Assembly: GCA_040385245.1 (NCBI GenBank)
Contig: JAZKHT010000004.1
Coordinates: forward strand, 124,001-188,000
Source: JAZKHT01 sp040385245
GTDB lineage: Bacteria > Pseudomonadota > Alphaproteobacteria > Rhodobacterales > Rhodobacteraceae
Length of the DNA: 64,000 nucleotides
Reading direction: 5' to 3'
Under the pieces are notes generated by a model. It saw only the letters and a program-made list of their open reading frames with translations, did not search any database and was not told where the DNA came from. Each line of letters starts with the position of its first letter. The first letter of the stretch is position 1. The translations under genes were made by a program, and so were the position numbers. Shown piece after piece: positions 47,143-54,847 of the stretch.

Positions 47143-48107
47143 TCAGTCCTCCGTTCGCGGGGCGACCCGTCGGCGCGGAAATAGCGCCGGGCGGGGCCGT
47201 CCTTTTCGGTGATCAGGTCGTGATCTGGGTAATGGATGCGGTCGGTTCGCAGACGGGTGCCGATGACGACATAGATCACGTCACCGTCGGTGCGGTTCGC
47301 AAGGCAATGGCCAAGGGGCCTGCCCGCAGGCCAGACGCCGGCATCGCCGGGGTGCAGCAGGGTTTCGCTATCTTCGATCAGGGTCGGGGTTCCGGACAGG
47401 ACATACAGAAATTCATCCTCAGCCTCGTGCCAGTGGCGAAAGCTGGATTTACTGTGGGCGGGCAGACGTTCCAGATGTGCGCCGAACTGCGACAGGCCAC
47501 CCGCATCGCCAAGAATGCAATCCCCATAGGGGCCAAGACCGCCGCCCAGAACGGGGTGGGAATAGCCATCCTCGGTCACCCAGACTCGGCCATCCGCGCG
47601 ATGGATGCGCGGCAGCGCGGTGCCGTCAAAGTCCTGCCCCCAGACGGCGGGCAGGTTCCGCAGTTCAGGCGGCAGATCGCCCCCGCGCAGCACCGCGCCG
47701 CCTGCGTCCAGCACCTGCCAATCGGTCGCGCCATTGACCTGCCGCCGGCCACTGTCGGGATAGTGGCAGATGTCGCCCGCCACGCGGGTGCCTACAATCA
47801 GATAGGTCACTGCCGCGTTCGACAGGTTCTGGACATGATGCGCATACGGATCGCCATGCCGCCAGCATACGGCGTCCCCGCGCGTCAGCACATGCGCGCC
47901 GTCGTCGTCGATCACGGTGGCGGTGCCGTCCAGCACGAACAGAAACTCATCCTCGGACGTATGCCAGTGCCGGTCTGACGACACCGCGCCGGGTGACAGC
48001 GTTTCACGGTACGCCCCGAATTGCGTCAGCCCGCCCGCATCCGACAGATGCAGTGTCCGAACGCCACCCCGGTCAAGCGTGGGTGCGGTGGCGGGATCGA
48101 CCCTCAT
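47139..48107 (-). CDS. Double cupin-domain protein
   Basis: A 322-residue bicupin. Both halves carry the same block: DAGGLTQFGAYRETLSPG with RHWHTSEDEFLFVLDG, and DAGGLSQFGAHLERLPAH with RHWHEAEDEFLYVLSG. The HxH and Glu metal ligands are present in both, followed by GDAVCWRHG or GDAGVWPAG and a His in the second motif. It matches no characterised enzyme I recognise. It is translationally coupled on both sides (four-base overlaps) between the single-cupin gene and fadB. Confidence 0.8.
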   Translation of the reverse strand: MRVDPATAPTLDRGGVRTLHLSDAGGLTQFGAYRETLSPGAVSSDRHWHTSEDEFLFVLDGTATVIDDDGAHVLTRGDAVCWRHGDPYAHHVQNLSNAAVTYLIVGTRVAGDICHYPDSGRRQVNGATDWQVLDAGGAVLRGGDLPPELRNLPAVWGQDFDGTALPRIHRADGRVWVTEDGYSHPVLGGGLGPYGDCILGDAGGLSQFGAHLERLPAHSKSSFRHWHEAEDEFLYVLSGTPTLIEDSETLLHPGDAGVWPAGRPLGHCLANRTDGDVIYVVIGTRLRTDRIHYPDHDLITEKDGPARRYFRADGSPRERRTE

Positions 48108-48577
48108 CTCGGCCCGGTCCAGTCGGTGCCGTCCTTGTAGGTGAAGCGCGCCATACCTTCCGCGATTTCGACTTTCAGATCGACATCCGAATAGGTCGCC
48201 ACCTCCTGTGCGGCCTTTGTGCCCACCACAAGAAACCGCGCCTCTTCGCCCGAGCGGTTGATGAAATGGTGGCCGTCCGACAGTCCGGCCGGAAAAGCGG
48301 CGCAGTCGCCGGGCTGCATCAGGTGTTCACCCGCATCCGTCACCATGATGCAGGTGCCCGACAGGATCATCACGAATTCATCTTCGGCCCGGTGCCAGTG
48401 GCGCAATGACGACATCGCACCGGGTGCGAGGATTACCACATTCACCCCGAATTGGGTCAACCCGCCCGCCTGCCCCAATCGCAACGACGACCGCCCCGCC
48501 ATCATCTCGGCATAGGGCGAGGGGTAGATCGATCCGGTCTTGACCGGCACGGATGCAAGGTCGATCTTTGGCATCAT
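48104..48577 (-). CDS. Single cupin-domain protein, paralogue of the next gene
   Basis: A 157-residue monocupin with QAGGLTQFGVNVVILAPG, RHWHRAEDEFVMILSG and GDCAAFPAGLSDGHHF, clearly the same module as both halves of the downstream bicupin. The first of two ATGs (48577) shares ATGA with the thiolase stop. Presumably a metal-binding small-molecule enzyme or sensor linked to acyl-CoA metabolism; this rests on context only. Confidence 0.8.
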   Translation of the reverse strand: MMPKIDLASVPVKTGSIYPSPYAEMMAGRSSLRLGQAGGLTQFGVNVVILAPGAMSSLRHWHRAEDEFVMILSGTCIMVTDAGEHLMQPGDCAAFPAGLSDGHHFINRSGEEARFLVVGTKAAQEVATYSDVDLKVEIAEGMARFTYKDGTDWTGPR

Positions 48578-49785
48578 ATCCTCTCGATGATGGTGGCGGC
48601 CCCCATGCCGCTGGCGATGCACAGCGTGGCCAGACCGGTGCCCTTGCCTGTCCTCTCCAACTCGTCCAGCAGGGTGCCGATGATGATGGCGCCTGTCGCC
48701 CCCAACGGGTGGCCCATCGCAATGGCCCCCCCGTTGACGTTCACCCGGTTCGCATCCACGTCGAACGCCTGCATGAAGCGCAGAACGACGGCGGCAAACG
48801 CCTCGTTCACCTCGAACAGGTCGATGTCCGAGATCGACATGCCTGCGTCGGAAAGGATTTTTTCGGTCACCGGAACCGGTCCGGTCAGCATGATCGTGGG
48901 ATCGGTGCCGATCTTTGCGGTGGCCCGGATGCGCGCGCGCGGCTTTAGCCCGTAGTCCTGCCCGAATTCGGCAGTGCCGATCAGGATCGCCGCGGAACCG
49001 TCAACGATGCCGGAACTGTTGCCCGCATGGTGGATATGGCTGATCCGTTCCAGATGCGGGTATTTCATCAGCGCCACCTTGTCGAAACCGGGCATCCCTT
49101 CGCCCATGTCCCGAAACGCAGGCTTCAGCGCGCCAAGCGTCTGCATGTCGGTGCCGGGGCGCATGTATTCATCGGCAGACAGGATCGGCACACCGTTCTG
49201 GTCGCGGATCGTCAACACGCTGCGGTCAAACCGCCCCTCGGCCCAGGCAACAGCGGCCCGGCGTTGCGATTCCACCGCCAAGGCATCGGCATCGTCGCGC
49301 GAAAAGCCGTATTGCGTGGCGATGATGTCGGCAGAAATTCCCTGCGGCACGAAGTAGGTCTTCATCGCCAGACCGGGATCAACGGCAATCGCCGCCCCGT
49401 CGCTGCCCATGGCGACGCGGCCCATCATCTCTACCCCGCCCGCGATGTAGGCAGACCCGGCCCCGCCCTTGATCTGGTTGGCGGCAAGGTTCACGGCCTC
49501 CATCCCCGATGCGCAAAAGCGGTTGATGGCCAGACCGGGGATCGACTGATCCAGATCCGACAACAGCACCGCTGACCGCGCAAGACATCCCCCCTGTTCG
49601 CCCACCTGTGTGACATTGCCCCAGATCACATCCTCGACCGCGTGGCCGTTCAGCCCGTTGCGGTCCTTGATCGCGTTCAATATCTTGGCCGACAGCGCGA
49701 CCGAGGTCAGCTCGTGCAAGGCCCCGTCGGGTCGTCCCTTGCCGCGTGGCGAACGGACGGTGTCATAGATATAGGCGTCGGTCAT
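48574..49785 (-). CDS. Acetyl-CoA C-acyltransferase (thiolase)
   Basis: A 403-residue thiolase with the nucleophilic Cys in NRFCASGMEAVN, the His in GHPLGATGA and the second Cys in LCIASGMGAATI. It cleaves 3-ketoacyl-CoA with CoA to release acetyl-CoA, the last step of beta-oxidation; the context of fadB and acyl-CoA dehydrogenase supports the degradative role. It starts nine bases after the GST stop. Confidence 0.94.
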   Translation of the reverse strand: MTDAYIYDTVRSPRGKGRPDGALHELTSVALSAKILNAIKDRNGLNGHAVEDVIWGNVTQVGEQGGCLARSAVLLSDLDQSIPGLAINRFCASGMEAVNLAANQIKGGAGSAYIAGGVEMMGRVAMGSDGAAIAVDPGLAMKTYFVPQGISADIIATQYGFSRDDADALAVESQRRAAVAWAEGRFDRSVLTIRDQNGVPILSADEYMRPGTDMQTLGALKPAFRDMGEGMPGFDKVALMKYPHLERISHIHHAGNSSGIVDGSAAILIGTAEFGQDYGLKPRARIRATAKIGTDPTIMLTGPVPVTEKILSDAGMSISDIDLFEVNEAFAAVVLRFMQAFDVDANRVNVNGGAIAMGHPLGATGAIIIGTLLDELERTGKGTGLATLCIASGMGAATIIERI

Positions 49786-49794
49786 GGGGTCTCC

Positions 49795-50430
49795 TTACGC
49801 CCGGTCGGCGGGGCTGCCGGGCATCAGATCATAGGGGTGTTTCCAGCCGGGCAGGGCGGCAAGCCGATCCAGCCACAGGTCGATATTCGGCCACTGGGTG
49901 CGATCAAAGCCAAAGGGTTCGGAATAGAAAAGATACCCACAGCAGGACAGATCAGCGATGGTCACGCCGTCACCCACCATCCAGTTGCGCCCGGCCAGAT
50001 GGCCGTCCAGCACCGTGTAGGCAGCCTTGAGCCGCCCTTGCAGAAAGGGGATCACCCCTTCGGGGCGCTTTTCGGAAGGCAGGAAGTTCATCAGGAACCG
50101 TGTCGTGCCGATCTGGCCGGACAGTTTGTGGTTGTCCCAGAACATCCAGCGCAACACCTCGCGCCGTTCGGCCGCAGACCGCCCGCCCAACTTGCCCGTC
50201 TTTGAGGAAATGTAATCAAGGATCACACCGGATTGCGTCAGCACGGTATCACCGTCGACCAGCACCGGCACCTCGCCCATCTCGTTGATCGCGCGGAATT
50301 CGGGGGTGCGGGCCGCGCCATTGAAGAAATCGACAAAAACCGGCTCCCACTCCAGATCGGCCAGCGTCAGGGCCAGCGCCACCTTGTAGGCGTTGCCGCT
50401 TTCGCCGAAACAATGAAGCTGCATGGTCAT
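49795..50430 (-). CDS. Glutathione S-transferase family protein
   Basis: A 211-residue GST with a thioredoxin-like N-terminal domain (LHCFGESGNAYKVALALTLADL, GEVPVLVDGDTVLTQSGVI) and an all-helical C-terminal domain (NWMVGDGVTIADLSCCGYLF). The Ser in GESGNAYK is at the catalytic place of theta/beta-type GSTs. The substrate is unknown; it lies in the beta-oxidation operon just upstream of the thiolase. Confidence 0.88.
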   Translation of the reverse strand: MTMQLHCFGESGNAYKVALALTLADLEWEPVFVDFFNGAARTPEFRAINEMGEVPVLVDGDTVLTQSGVILDYISSKTGKLGGRSAAERREVLRWMFWDNHKLSGQIGTTRFLMNFLPSEKRPEGVIPFLQGRLKAAYTVLDGHLAGRNWMVGDGVTIADLSCCGYLFYSEPFGFDRTQWPNIDLWLDRLAALPGWKHPYDLMPGSPADRA

Positions 50431-50457
50431 GGCATGTTCCTTTCATCCGGCGTCCGC

Positions 50458-50478
50458 GCGGGGGTTTTCCACCCCCGC
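50458..50478. repeat. GC-rich hairpin beside dispersed repeat copy B
   Basis: GCGGGGGT (50458-50465) and ACCCCCGC (50471-50478) pair perfectly around TTTCC, ten bases before copy B. There is no T tract on either side. It probably belongs to the same intergenic repeat unit as copy B. Confidence 0.75.
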
Positions 50479-50487
50479 ACCCCCGGA

Positions 50488-50510
50488 GAGTATTTGTGCA
50501 AAGAAAAAGC
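50488..50510 (+). repeat. Dispersed repeat, copy B
   Basis: GAGTATTTGTGC followed by AAAGAAAAAGC, a looser match to copies A and C. It faces copy C across a 150-base interval, forming an inverted pair. Confidence 0.75.
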
Positions 50511-50550
50511 GTCAGCTAAACGCCCTATTAATCCTGCATCTGCCAAAATG

Positions 50551-50655
50551 GGTCCGCGGTACAGGGAGGAGTCCCGATGACCGCCGAAGGAAAAGCCGCC
50601 CCGGCCGCGCGTGAAGCTCTCACATGGGTTGTAGTGACCCCTCGACCGGGGCGCA
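50551..50655 (+). ncRNA. Possible structured RNA between inverted repeat copies
   Basis: Four short hairpins follow each other: GCGGT/ACCGC (50556-50560, 50580-50584) enclosing GGGA-GGAG-TCCC (50564-50575); GTGA-AGCTC-TCAC (50611-50623); GGGT/ACCC (50626-50640); and CCCC/GGGG near 50638-50651. The text CCGCCGAAGG, then GCCGCCCCGG and AGCTCTCA, faintly recalls the glycine riboswitch core, but its GGCAAAAGGAC part is missing. The strand is uncertain: on the minus strand it would lie in the operon leader before the GST gene. Short stems are common in GC-rich DNA. Confidence 0.25.
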
Positions 50656-50660
50656 CCTTG

Positions 50661-50684
50661 GGCTTTTTCTTCGGCCAAATACTC
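50661..50684 (-). repeat. Dispersed repeat, copy C
   Basis: Read on the minus strand it begins GAGTATTTGGCCG and ends AAGAAAAAGCC, one mismatch from copy A 7 kb away. It is in the opposite orientation to copies A and B. Confidence 0.8.
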
Positions 50685-50710
50685 ATGCGACGACCACCCG
50701 ATCCGATGCC

Positions 50711-50923
50711 TCATGATTTTCGCGCCTCAAGGTCGGAATTGAACAGCCGCAGGCGGTGGGTCAGCGTGTCCTTGTCCATCACGGAGTCGAAATTTTCGAA
50801 CAGGAACGACAGCGCCTCGCCCTCGTCCAATCCGGCGTCGGTGGCAAAGCGTTTCAGGCGGCGATAGCCATCTTCGGTCATGGCGACCGGGAAACGACGG
50901 GTCAGGCGAAAGCGTTTGGGCAT
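50711..50923 (-). CDS. Small hypothetical protein, possible RHH fold
   Basis: A 70-residue protein, MPKRFRLTRRFPVAM followed by TEDGYRRLKRFATDAGLDEG and a Phe-rich helix, ending HRLRLFNSDLEARKS. The basic first strand and two following helices would fit a ribbon-helix-helix or similar small DNA-binding fold, but this is a guess. The ATG has an excellent ribosome site (GGAGG, six bases upstream). It sits between the acyl-CoA dehydrogenase and GST genes in the operon. Confidence 0.7.
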   Translation of the reverse strand: MPKRFRLTRRFPVAMTEDGYRRLKRFATDAGLDEGEALSFLFENFDSVMDKDTLTHRLRLFNSDLEARKS

Positions 50924-50953
50924 CCATATCCTCCGGGCAGGGCGGGGCGGGGC

Positions 50954-50980
50954 GGAAAATCCTTTCTTCAAGGATTTTCC
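50954..50980. repeat. Perfect 11-base inverted repeat
   Basis: GGAAAATCCTT (50954-50964), a five-base loop and AAGGATTTTCC (50970-50980), ten bases after the acyl-CoA dehydrogenase stop. There is no T tract beyond it. It could slow or partly terminate transcription inside the operon, or be another dispersed repeat. Confidence 0.85.
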
Positions 50981-50990
50981 AACGCAAAGC

Positions 50991-52766
50991 TTAGAACGCC
51001 TCGGCCTTCAGCGCCATGACGGGTTCCGCGCCGGTCTGGATGCGCGCCAGATGCATCGCCGTGGCGGGCAGGTGGCGGGCCATGTAGTAGCGTCCGGTCG
51101 CAATCTTCGCCTCAAGATAGTCGCGGTCGGTGTCGCCTTCGTCCAGCGCCGCCTGCGCAGCCTTTGCCATGCGCGCCCACATCAGGCCAAGGCAGACGTG
51201 GCCCATCAGGTGCATGAAATCATATGACCCGGCCAGGGCTGCGTTGGGGGACTTCATGCCCGACTGCATGAAGAACATCGCCGCCGCCTGCATGTCCTTG
51301 GACGCGGCTTTCAGAGGGTCGAGGAAGCCATTCAGCCGGGCATCGCCTTCGTTGTCCTTGATGAACGCCTTCACCATCTCGAAGAAGGCCATCACCGGCT
51401 TGCCACCATCGGCCGCCAGTTTGCGCGCCACAAGGTCCAGCGCCTGAATGCCATTCGCCCCTTCGTAGATCATCGCGATACGGGCGTCGCGGGCGAACTG
51501 GGACATGCCCCATTCTTCGATATAGCCGTGCCCGCCATAGACCTGTTGGGCCGCGACGGCCATTTCAAAGCCTTTGTCGGTCTGAAATCCCTTGATGACC
51601 GGCGTCAGAAGCGAAATCAGACCTTCAGCCGTGGGATCGCCCGTCCGCACCGCGCGGTCAATCAGCGACGCGCCCCAGAAGGTCAGCGCACGCGCGCCTT
51701 CGACGAATGACTTCTGATCCATCAGGTTGCGGCGAATGTCGGGATGCACGATCAGCGGATCGGCAGGGCCGGACGGGTTTTGCGCGCCGGTCACATCGCG
51801 GCCCTGCAGGCGGTCGCGGGCATAGGCGACGGCGTTCTGAAAGGCGGCTTCGGCCACGGCATAGCCTTGCACGCCGACTCCGATCCGCGCCTCGTTCATC
51901 ATAGTGAACATGGCGCGCATGCCCTTGTGCAGATCGCCCAGCAGCCAACCGGTGGCCCCGTCATAGTTCATCACACAGGTGGCATTGCCGTGGATGCCCA
52001 TCTTTTCCTCGATCTTTCCGACCGTTACCGCGTTGCGCGCGCCCAGGCTGCCGTCAGCGTTCAGAAGGACTTTTGGCACGATGAACAGCGAAATGCCCTT
52101 GGTGCCATCGCCCCCCCCCGGTGCCTTGGCCAGCACCAGATGGATGATGTTTTCCGCCATGTCGTGGTCGCCGGCCGAGATAAATATCTTCTGGCCGGTG
52201 ATAAGATAAGACCCGTCCGCCTGTGGTTCGGCGCGGGTGCGCATCATCCCCAGGTCGGTGCCGCAATGCGGTTCGGTCAGGTTCATCGTGCCGGTCCAGT
52301 CGCAGGACACCATCTTTGGCAAATACATCGCCTTTTGCGCGTCGGTGCCGTGCGCGTGGATCGCGGAGTAGGCGCCGTGCGTCAGGCCCTGATACATGTT
52401 GAAGGCCATGTTGGCCGCCACAAACACCTCACCCACGGCGGTGCCCATCAGATAGGGCAGGCCCTGCCCGCCATAGGCGGGGTCGCAATCCAGCGCGGTC
52501 CACCCGCCCTGACGAAGCTGGCGAAAGGCGTCGGCAAATCCGTCGGGCGTGCGAACGACACCGTTTTCCAACCGGCAACCCTGCCGGTCACCCACCGCGT
52601 TCAGCGGTGCCAGCACGTCGGTGGCCAGTTTTCCCGCCTCGTCCAGCACGGCGGCGGTAAAGGCGGGGTCCAGATCGGCATAACCGGGTATATCGGAACC
52701 GGTGACGCCCAGAACCCGGTGCAGCACGAATTGCATGTCCTTGACGGGGGCGGTGTAGCTGGTCAT
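50991..52766 (-). CDS. Acyl-CoA dehydrogenase (FadE/DmdC-like)
   Basis: A 591-residue flavoprotein: an N-terminal cap (YTAPVKDMQFVLHRV), the FAD signature NLTEPHCGTDLGMM, the catalytic Glu region AMIYEGANGIQALDL, QVYGGHGYIEEWG and an extra C-terminal domain. It makes trans-2-enoyl-CoA from acyl-CoA, the first oxidation of beta-oxidation. The length and cap also fit the methylmercaptopropionyl-CoA dehydrogenase (DmdC) branch of DMSP breakdown; general beta-oxidation is favoured by the thiolase and FadB-like genes. Confidence 0.9.
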   Translation of the reverse strand: MTSYTAPVKDMQFVLHRVLGVTGSDIPGYADLDPAFTAAVLDEAGKLATDVLAPLNAVGDRQGCRLENGVVRTPDGFADAFRQLRQGGWTALDCDPAYGGQGLPYLMGTAVGEVFVAANMAFNMYQGLTHGAYSAIHAHGTDAQKAMYLPKMVSCDWTGTMNLTEPHCGTDLGMMRTRAEPQADGSYLITGQKIFISAGDHDMAENIIHLVLAKAPGGGDGTKGISLFIVPKVLLNADGSLGARNAVTVGKIEEKMGIHGNATCVMNYDGATGWLLGDLHKGMRAMFTMMNEARIGVGVQGYAVAEAAFQNAVAYARDRLQGRDVTGAQNPSGPADPLIVHPDIRRNLMDQKSFVEGARALTFWGASLIDRAVRTGDPTAEGLISLLTPVIKGFQTDKGFEMAVAAQQVYGGHGYIEEWGMSQFARDARIAMIYEGANGIQALDLVARKLAADGGKPVMAFFEMVKAFIKDNEGDARLNGFLDPLKAASKDMQAAAMFFMQSGMKSPNAALAGSYDFMHLMGHVCLGLMWARMAKAAQAALDEGDTDRDYLEAKIATGRYYMARHLPATAMHLARIQTGAEPVMALKAEAF

Positions 52767-52781
52767 CGGTCGGTCCCTTTC

Positions 52782-53177
52782 CTATTCGGCGGCATTGCGG
52801 AACGCGGCAAGCTGCCGCGCGCCCCATTCCATCTGGTCTTGCAACTCGGCAATCGCCTCGTCCAGTTCGGCGCGCTGGCGCTGCATCTGGGCAAGGCGGG
52901 TCTGCGCCACCTCGAATGTGCGGCGCAACTGCGCCTCTTGCTGGCTGCCGTCGCGGTCGTACATGTCCAGAAGCTGACGGATGTCTTCCAGCGAAAAGCC
53001 GAACCGCTTGCCGCGCAGGATCAGCGTCAACCGCGCCCGATCACGCCGGGTGAACAACCGCGCCGTGCCGTGCCGCTGGGGGGCCAGCAGCTCTTTCGCC
53101 TCGTAAAAGCGCAAGGTGCGCGGGGTCACATCATAGGCCGCGCACATGTCGCGGATGGTCATCAGATCGTCAGTCAT
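52782..53177 (-). CDS. MerR family transcriptional regulator
   Basis: A 131-residue regulator. It has a winged helix-turn-helix (TIRDMCAAYDVTPRTLRFYE, then RHGTARLFTRRDRARL) and a C-terminal coiled coil (about 75-115). It is the first gene of the beta-oxidation operon, 15 bases before acyl-CoA dehydrogenase. Close to the MerR class that controls fatty-acid or branched-chain acyl-CoA genes (LiuR/PsrA-like in function), and a paralogue of the gene at 53395. Confidence 0.9.
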   Translation of the reverse strand: MTDDLMTIRDMCAAYDVTPRTLRFYEAKELLAPQRHGTARLFTRRDRARLTLILRGKRFGFSLEDIRQLLDMYDRDGSQQEAQLRRTFEVAQTRLAQMQRQRAELDEAIAELQDQMEWGARQLAAFRNAAE

Positions 53178-53241
53178 GCGGTGGTCCTGTGCCTGTGGGT
53201 CAGGCGGAATCTGGGGCTCTGGCTATAGCTTACCAGTTAAG

Positions 53242-53294
53242 TTGACGTTAACGTAAACATGACGTCACGTCAAAAACCGGGCTGACGTGATGTC
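53242..53294. promoter_or_regulatory. Cluster of TGACGT half sites, candidate MerR operators
   Basis: Three imperfect palindromes lie in the promoter of the operon: TTGACGTTAACGTAAA (53242-53257, one mismatch), TGACGTCACGTCA (53260-53272, arms TGACGT/ACGTCA) and TGACGTGATGTCA (about 53282-53294). LiuR-type MerR sites are known to be TTTACGT-like palindromes, so these are good operator candidates for one or both MerR proteins. Confidence 0.6.
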
Positions 53295-53394
53295 ACATCG
53301 CGATCTTGCCTGTGAAGCGTGGAACAGGCTGTGGCGGCATTCCGCCCCCAACGCGCGCATCACCCTTGAGGATCTCTTGCCAAGCTGAAAGGGA

Positions 53395-53796
53395 TCAGGA
53401 GTCGGGAAGTTTCGCGATTTCGCCGACCGCCGTTTCGCGCAAGGCGCGCAGGTCCGCGATCGAGGTTTCCAAATCCGCGCGTTGCTGTTCCAGCGCGCCA
53501 AGCTGGCGGTCTGCCAACGCAAGCCACGCCTGCAACTGGTCGCGCGTACCCTTCTGGCGATAGATCAACAGCCATTGGCGGATCTCTTCGAGGCTGAAGC
53601 CAAAGCGGCGGCCGCGCAGGATCAACGTCATCCGCGCCACTTCGCGCGGGCCATAGAACCGGGCGCGGCCTTCCTTTTCCGGGGACAGCAGTTCGATGTA
53701 TTCGTAATAGCGCAACGTGCGCGGGGTCACGTCGAACCGAGCGCACATTTCCTTGAAGCTGAGACGGTCGTTCGAACCAAGGCGGGCGTCGGGCAT
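53395..53796 (-). CDS. MerR family transcriptional regulator, second copy
   Basis: A 133-residue MerR protein with the HTH LSFKEMCARFDVTPRTLRYY, the wing KEGRARFYGPREVARMTLIL and a C-terminal coiled coil. It shares LILRGRRFGFSLEEIRQ with the other MerR gene (LILRGKRFGFSLEDIRQ), so the two are paralogues. The ATG at 53796 has AAGG upstream; a TTG-started longer form is less likely. It ends 128 bases before the shared operator cluster. Confidence 0.9.
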   Translation of the reverse strand: MPDARLGSNDRLSFKEMCARFDVTPRTLRYYEYIELLSPEKEGRARFYGPREVARMTLILRGRRFGFSLEEIRQWLLIYRQKGTRDQLQAWLALADRQLGALEQQRADLETSIADLRALRETAVGEIAKLPDS

Positions 53797-53900
53797 GGGC
53801 GGCACCTTCTTTTCCTGCAACAATAGGCATGTGACGGCTTTGGCGCAATCGGGCGGCGCAGGGTCTTGCGCATCCCTGCGGCCTGACGGTTAATGGCCCC

Positions 53901-54332
53901 ATGACAGACATCACCGCCATCGCGCGCCAGTTCATCGAGGCGATCCCCCATTCCGCAGCCCTAGGCATGCGGCTTGTATCGCTTGGCGACGGGCGGGTTG
54001 AAATGTCGATGCCTTATGACATCCGCTTTGTCGGCGATCCGGCGACCGGGGTGCTGCACGGCGGGGCGGTGTCGGCGCTGATGGATACGGCCAGCGGTGC
54101 GGCAGTGATGTGCCATCCGGCGGCACCAGTCAGCACGGCGACGCTGGACTTGCGGATCGATTATTTCCGACCCGCCACACCGGGGCAGACCATCACGGCG
54201 CGGGCAGAATGCTACCACGTCACCCGTTCGGTGGCCTTTGTTCGGGTGACGGCCACGGATGAGGATGACACGCGCCCTGTGGCCGCGGCGACGGGGGCCT
54301 TTACGCTGGATCGACCGCAGGGAAAGACGTGA
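53901..54332 (+). CDS. PaaI-type hotdog thioesterase
   Basis: A 143-residue hotdog thioesterase: PHSAALGMRLVSLGDGRVEM, the conserved GVLHGGAVSALMDTASGAA and TLDLRIDYFRPA. It would hydrolyse acyl-CoA thioesters in the cytosol. It diverges from the second MerR gene and is followed, with one-base overlap, by a second thioesterase, so both probably act with the beta-oxidation genes. Confidence 0.87.
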   Translation: MTDITAIARQFIEAIPHSAALGMRLVSLGDGRVEMSMPYDIRFVGDPATGVLHGGAVSALMDTASGAAVMCHPAAPVSTATLDLRIDYFRPATPGQTITARAECYHVTRSVAFVRVTATDEDDTRPVAAATGAFTLDRPQGKT

Positions 54333-54847
54333 TGAAAGACGCAACGCGCGGGCGCCCGGAACCGGTGCAGGTGATCAAGCAACGCCGCGATGCCGCCCTG
54401 CGCGCCCTGCTGGAAGGCGTGCCCTACATCACCTATCTGGGTATTCAGTTCGACCGGCGTGGCGACGAATTGACCGCGATCCTGCCGTTTGATGAAAAGC
54501 TGATCGGAAATCCGTCGATTCCAGCGCTGCACGGCGGGGTGACCGCCGCGTTCCTTGAGGTGGCGGCGATCATCGAACTGGCGTGGTCCAGTCTCTGGCA
54601 GGACATGGAGGAGGGCCGACTTGACCCCGCGGCCATCGTGGCCCATCTGCCGCCCTTGCCGAAGACCATTGATTTCACCGTGGATTACCTGCGGTCCGGC
54701 CTGCCGCGCGATGCCTATGCGCGCGCGCGGGTGAACCGGTCTGGGCGGCGCTATGCGTCGGTGCATGTCGAGGCGTGGCAAGACAACCGCAGCCGTTTGT
54801 TCGCCCAAGGCACAGGCCATTTCCTGATGCCGGAGAGCGCGCCCTGA
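54332..54847 (+). CDS. PaaI-type hotdog thioesterase, second copy
   Basis: A 171-residue hotdog protein: VPYITYLGIQFDRRGDELTA, PSIPALHGGVTAAFLEVAAI and TIDFTVDYLRSGLPRDAYA. It carries an extra N-terminal helix compared with the gene before it. The ATG at 54332 is preferred; the GTG one codon earlier is possible. Its stop overlaps the proposed CTG start of the MATE gene. Confidence 0.86.
   Translation: MKDATRGRPEPVQVIKQRRDAALRALLEGVPYITYLGIQFDRRGDELTAILPFDEKLIGNPSIPALHGGVTAAFLEVAAIIELAWSSLWQDMEEGRLDPAAIVAHLPPLPKTIDFTVDYLRSGLPRDAYARARVNRSGRRYASVHVEAWQDNRSRLFAQGTGHFLMPESAP

Noticed and set aside
45232..47184. A 650-codon plus-strand frame opposite fadB.
   Set aside because: Antisense shadow of a clear multienzyme gene, no ribosome site and low-complexity basic product.
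50551..50655. A true glycine riboswitch.
   Set aside because: Only parts of the core are similar; the invariant GGCAAAAGGAC segment is absent and no glycine-related gene follows.
50577..50867. A 96-codon plus-strand ORF with a good GGAGGAG site before its ATG.
   Set aside because: It runs through repeat copy C and antisense into the better-supported 70-residue gene; the GGAG lies inside a hairpin, so an RNA structure explains it as well.
51744..53228. A 494-codon plus-strand frame opposite acyl-CoA dehydrogenase and MerR.
   Set aside because: Antisense shadow of two recognised genes.
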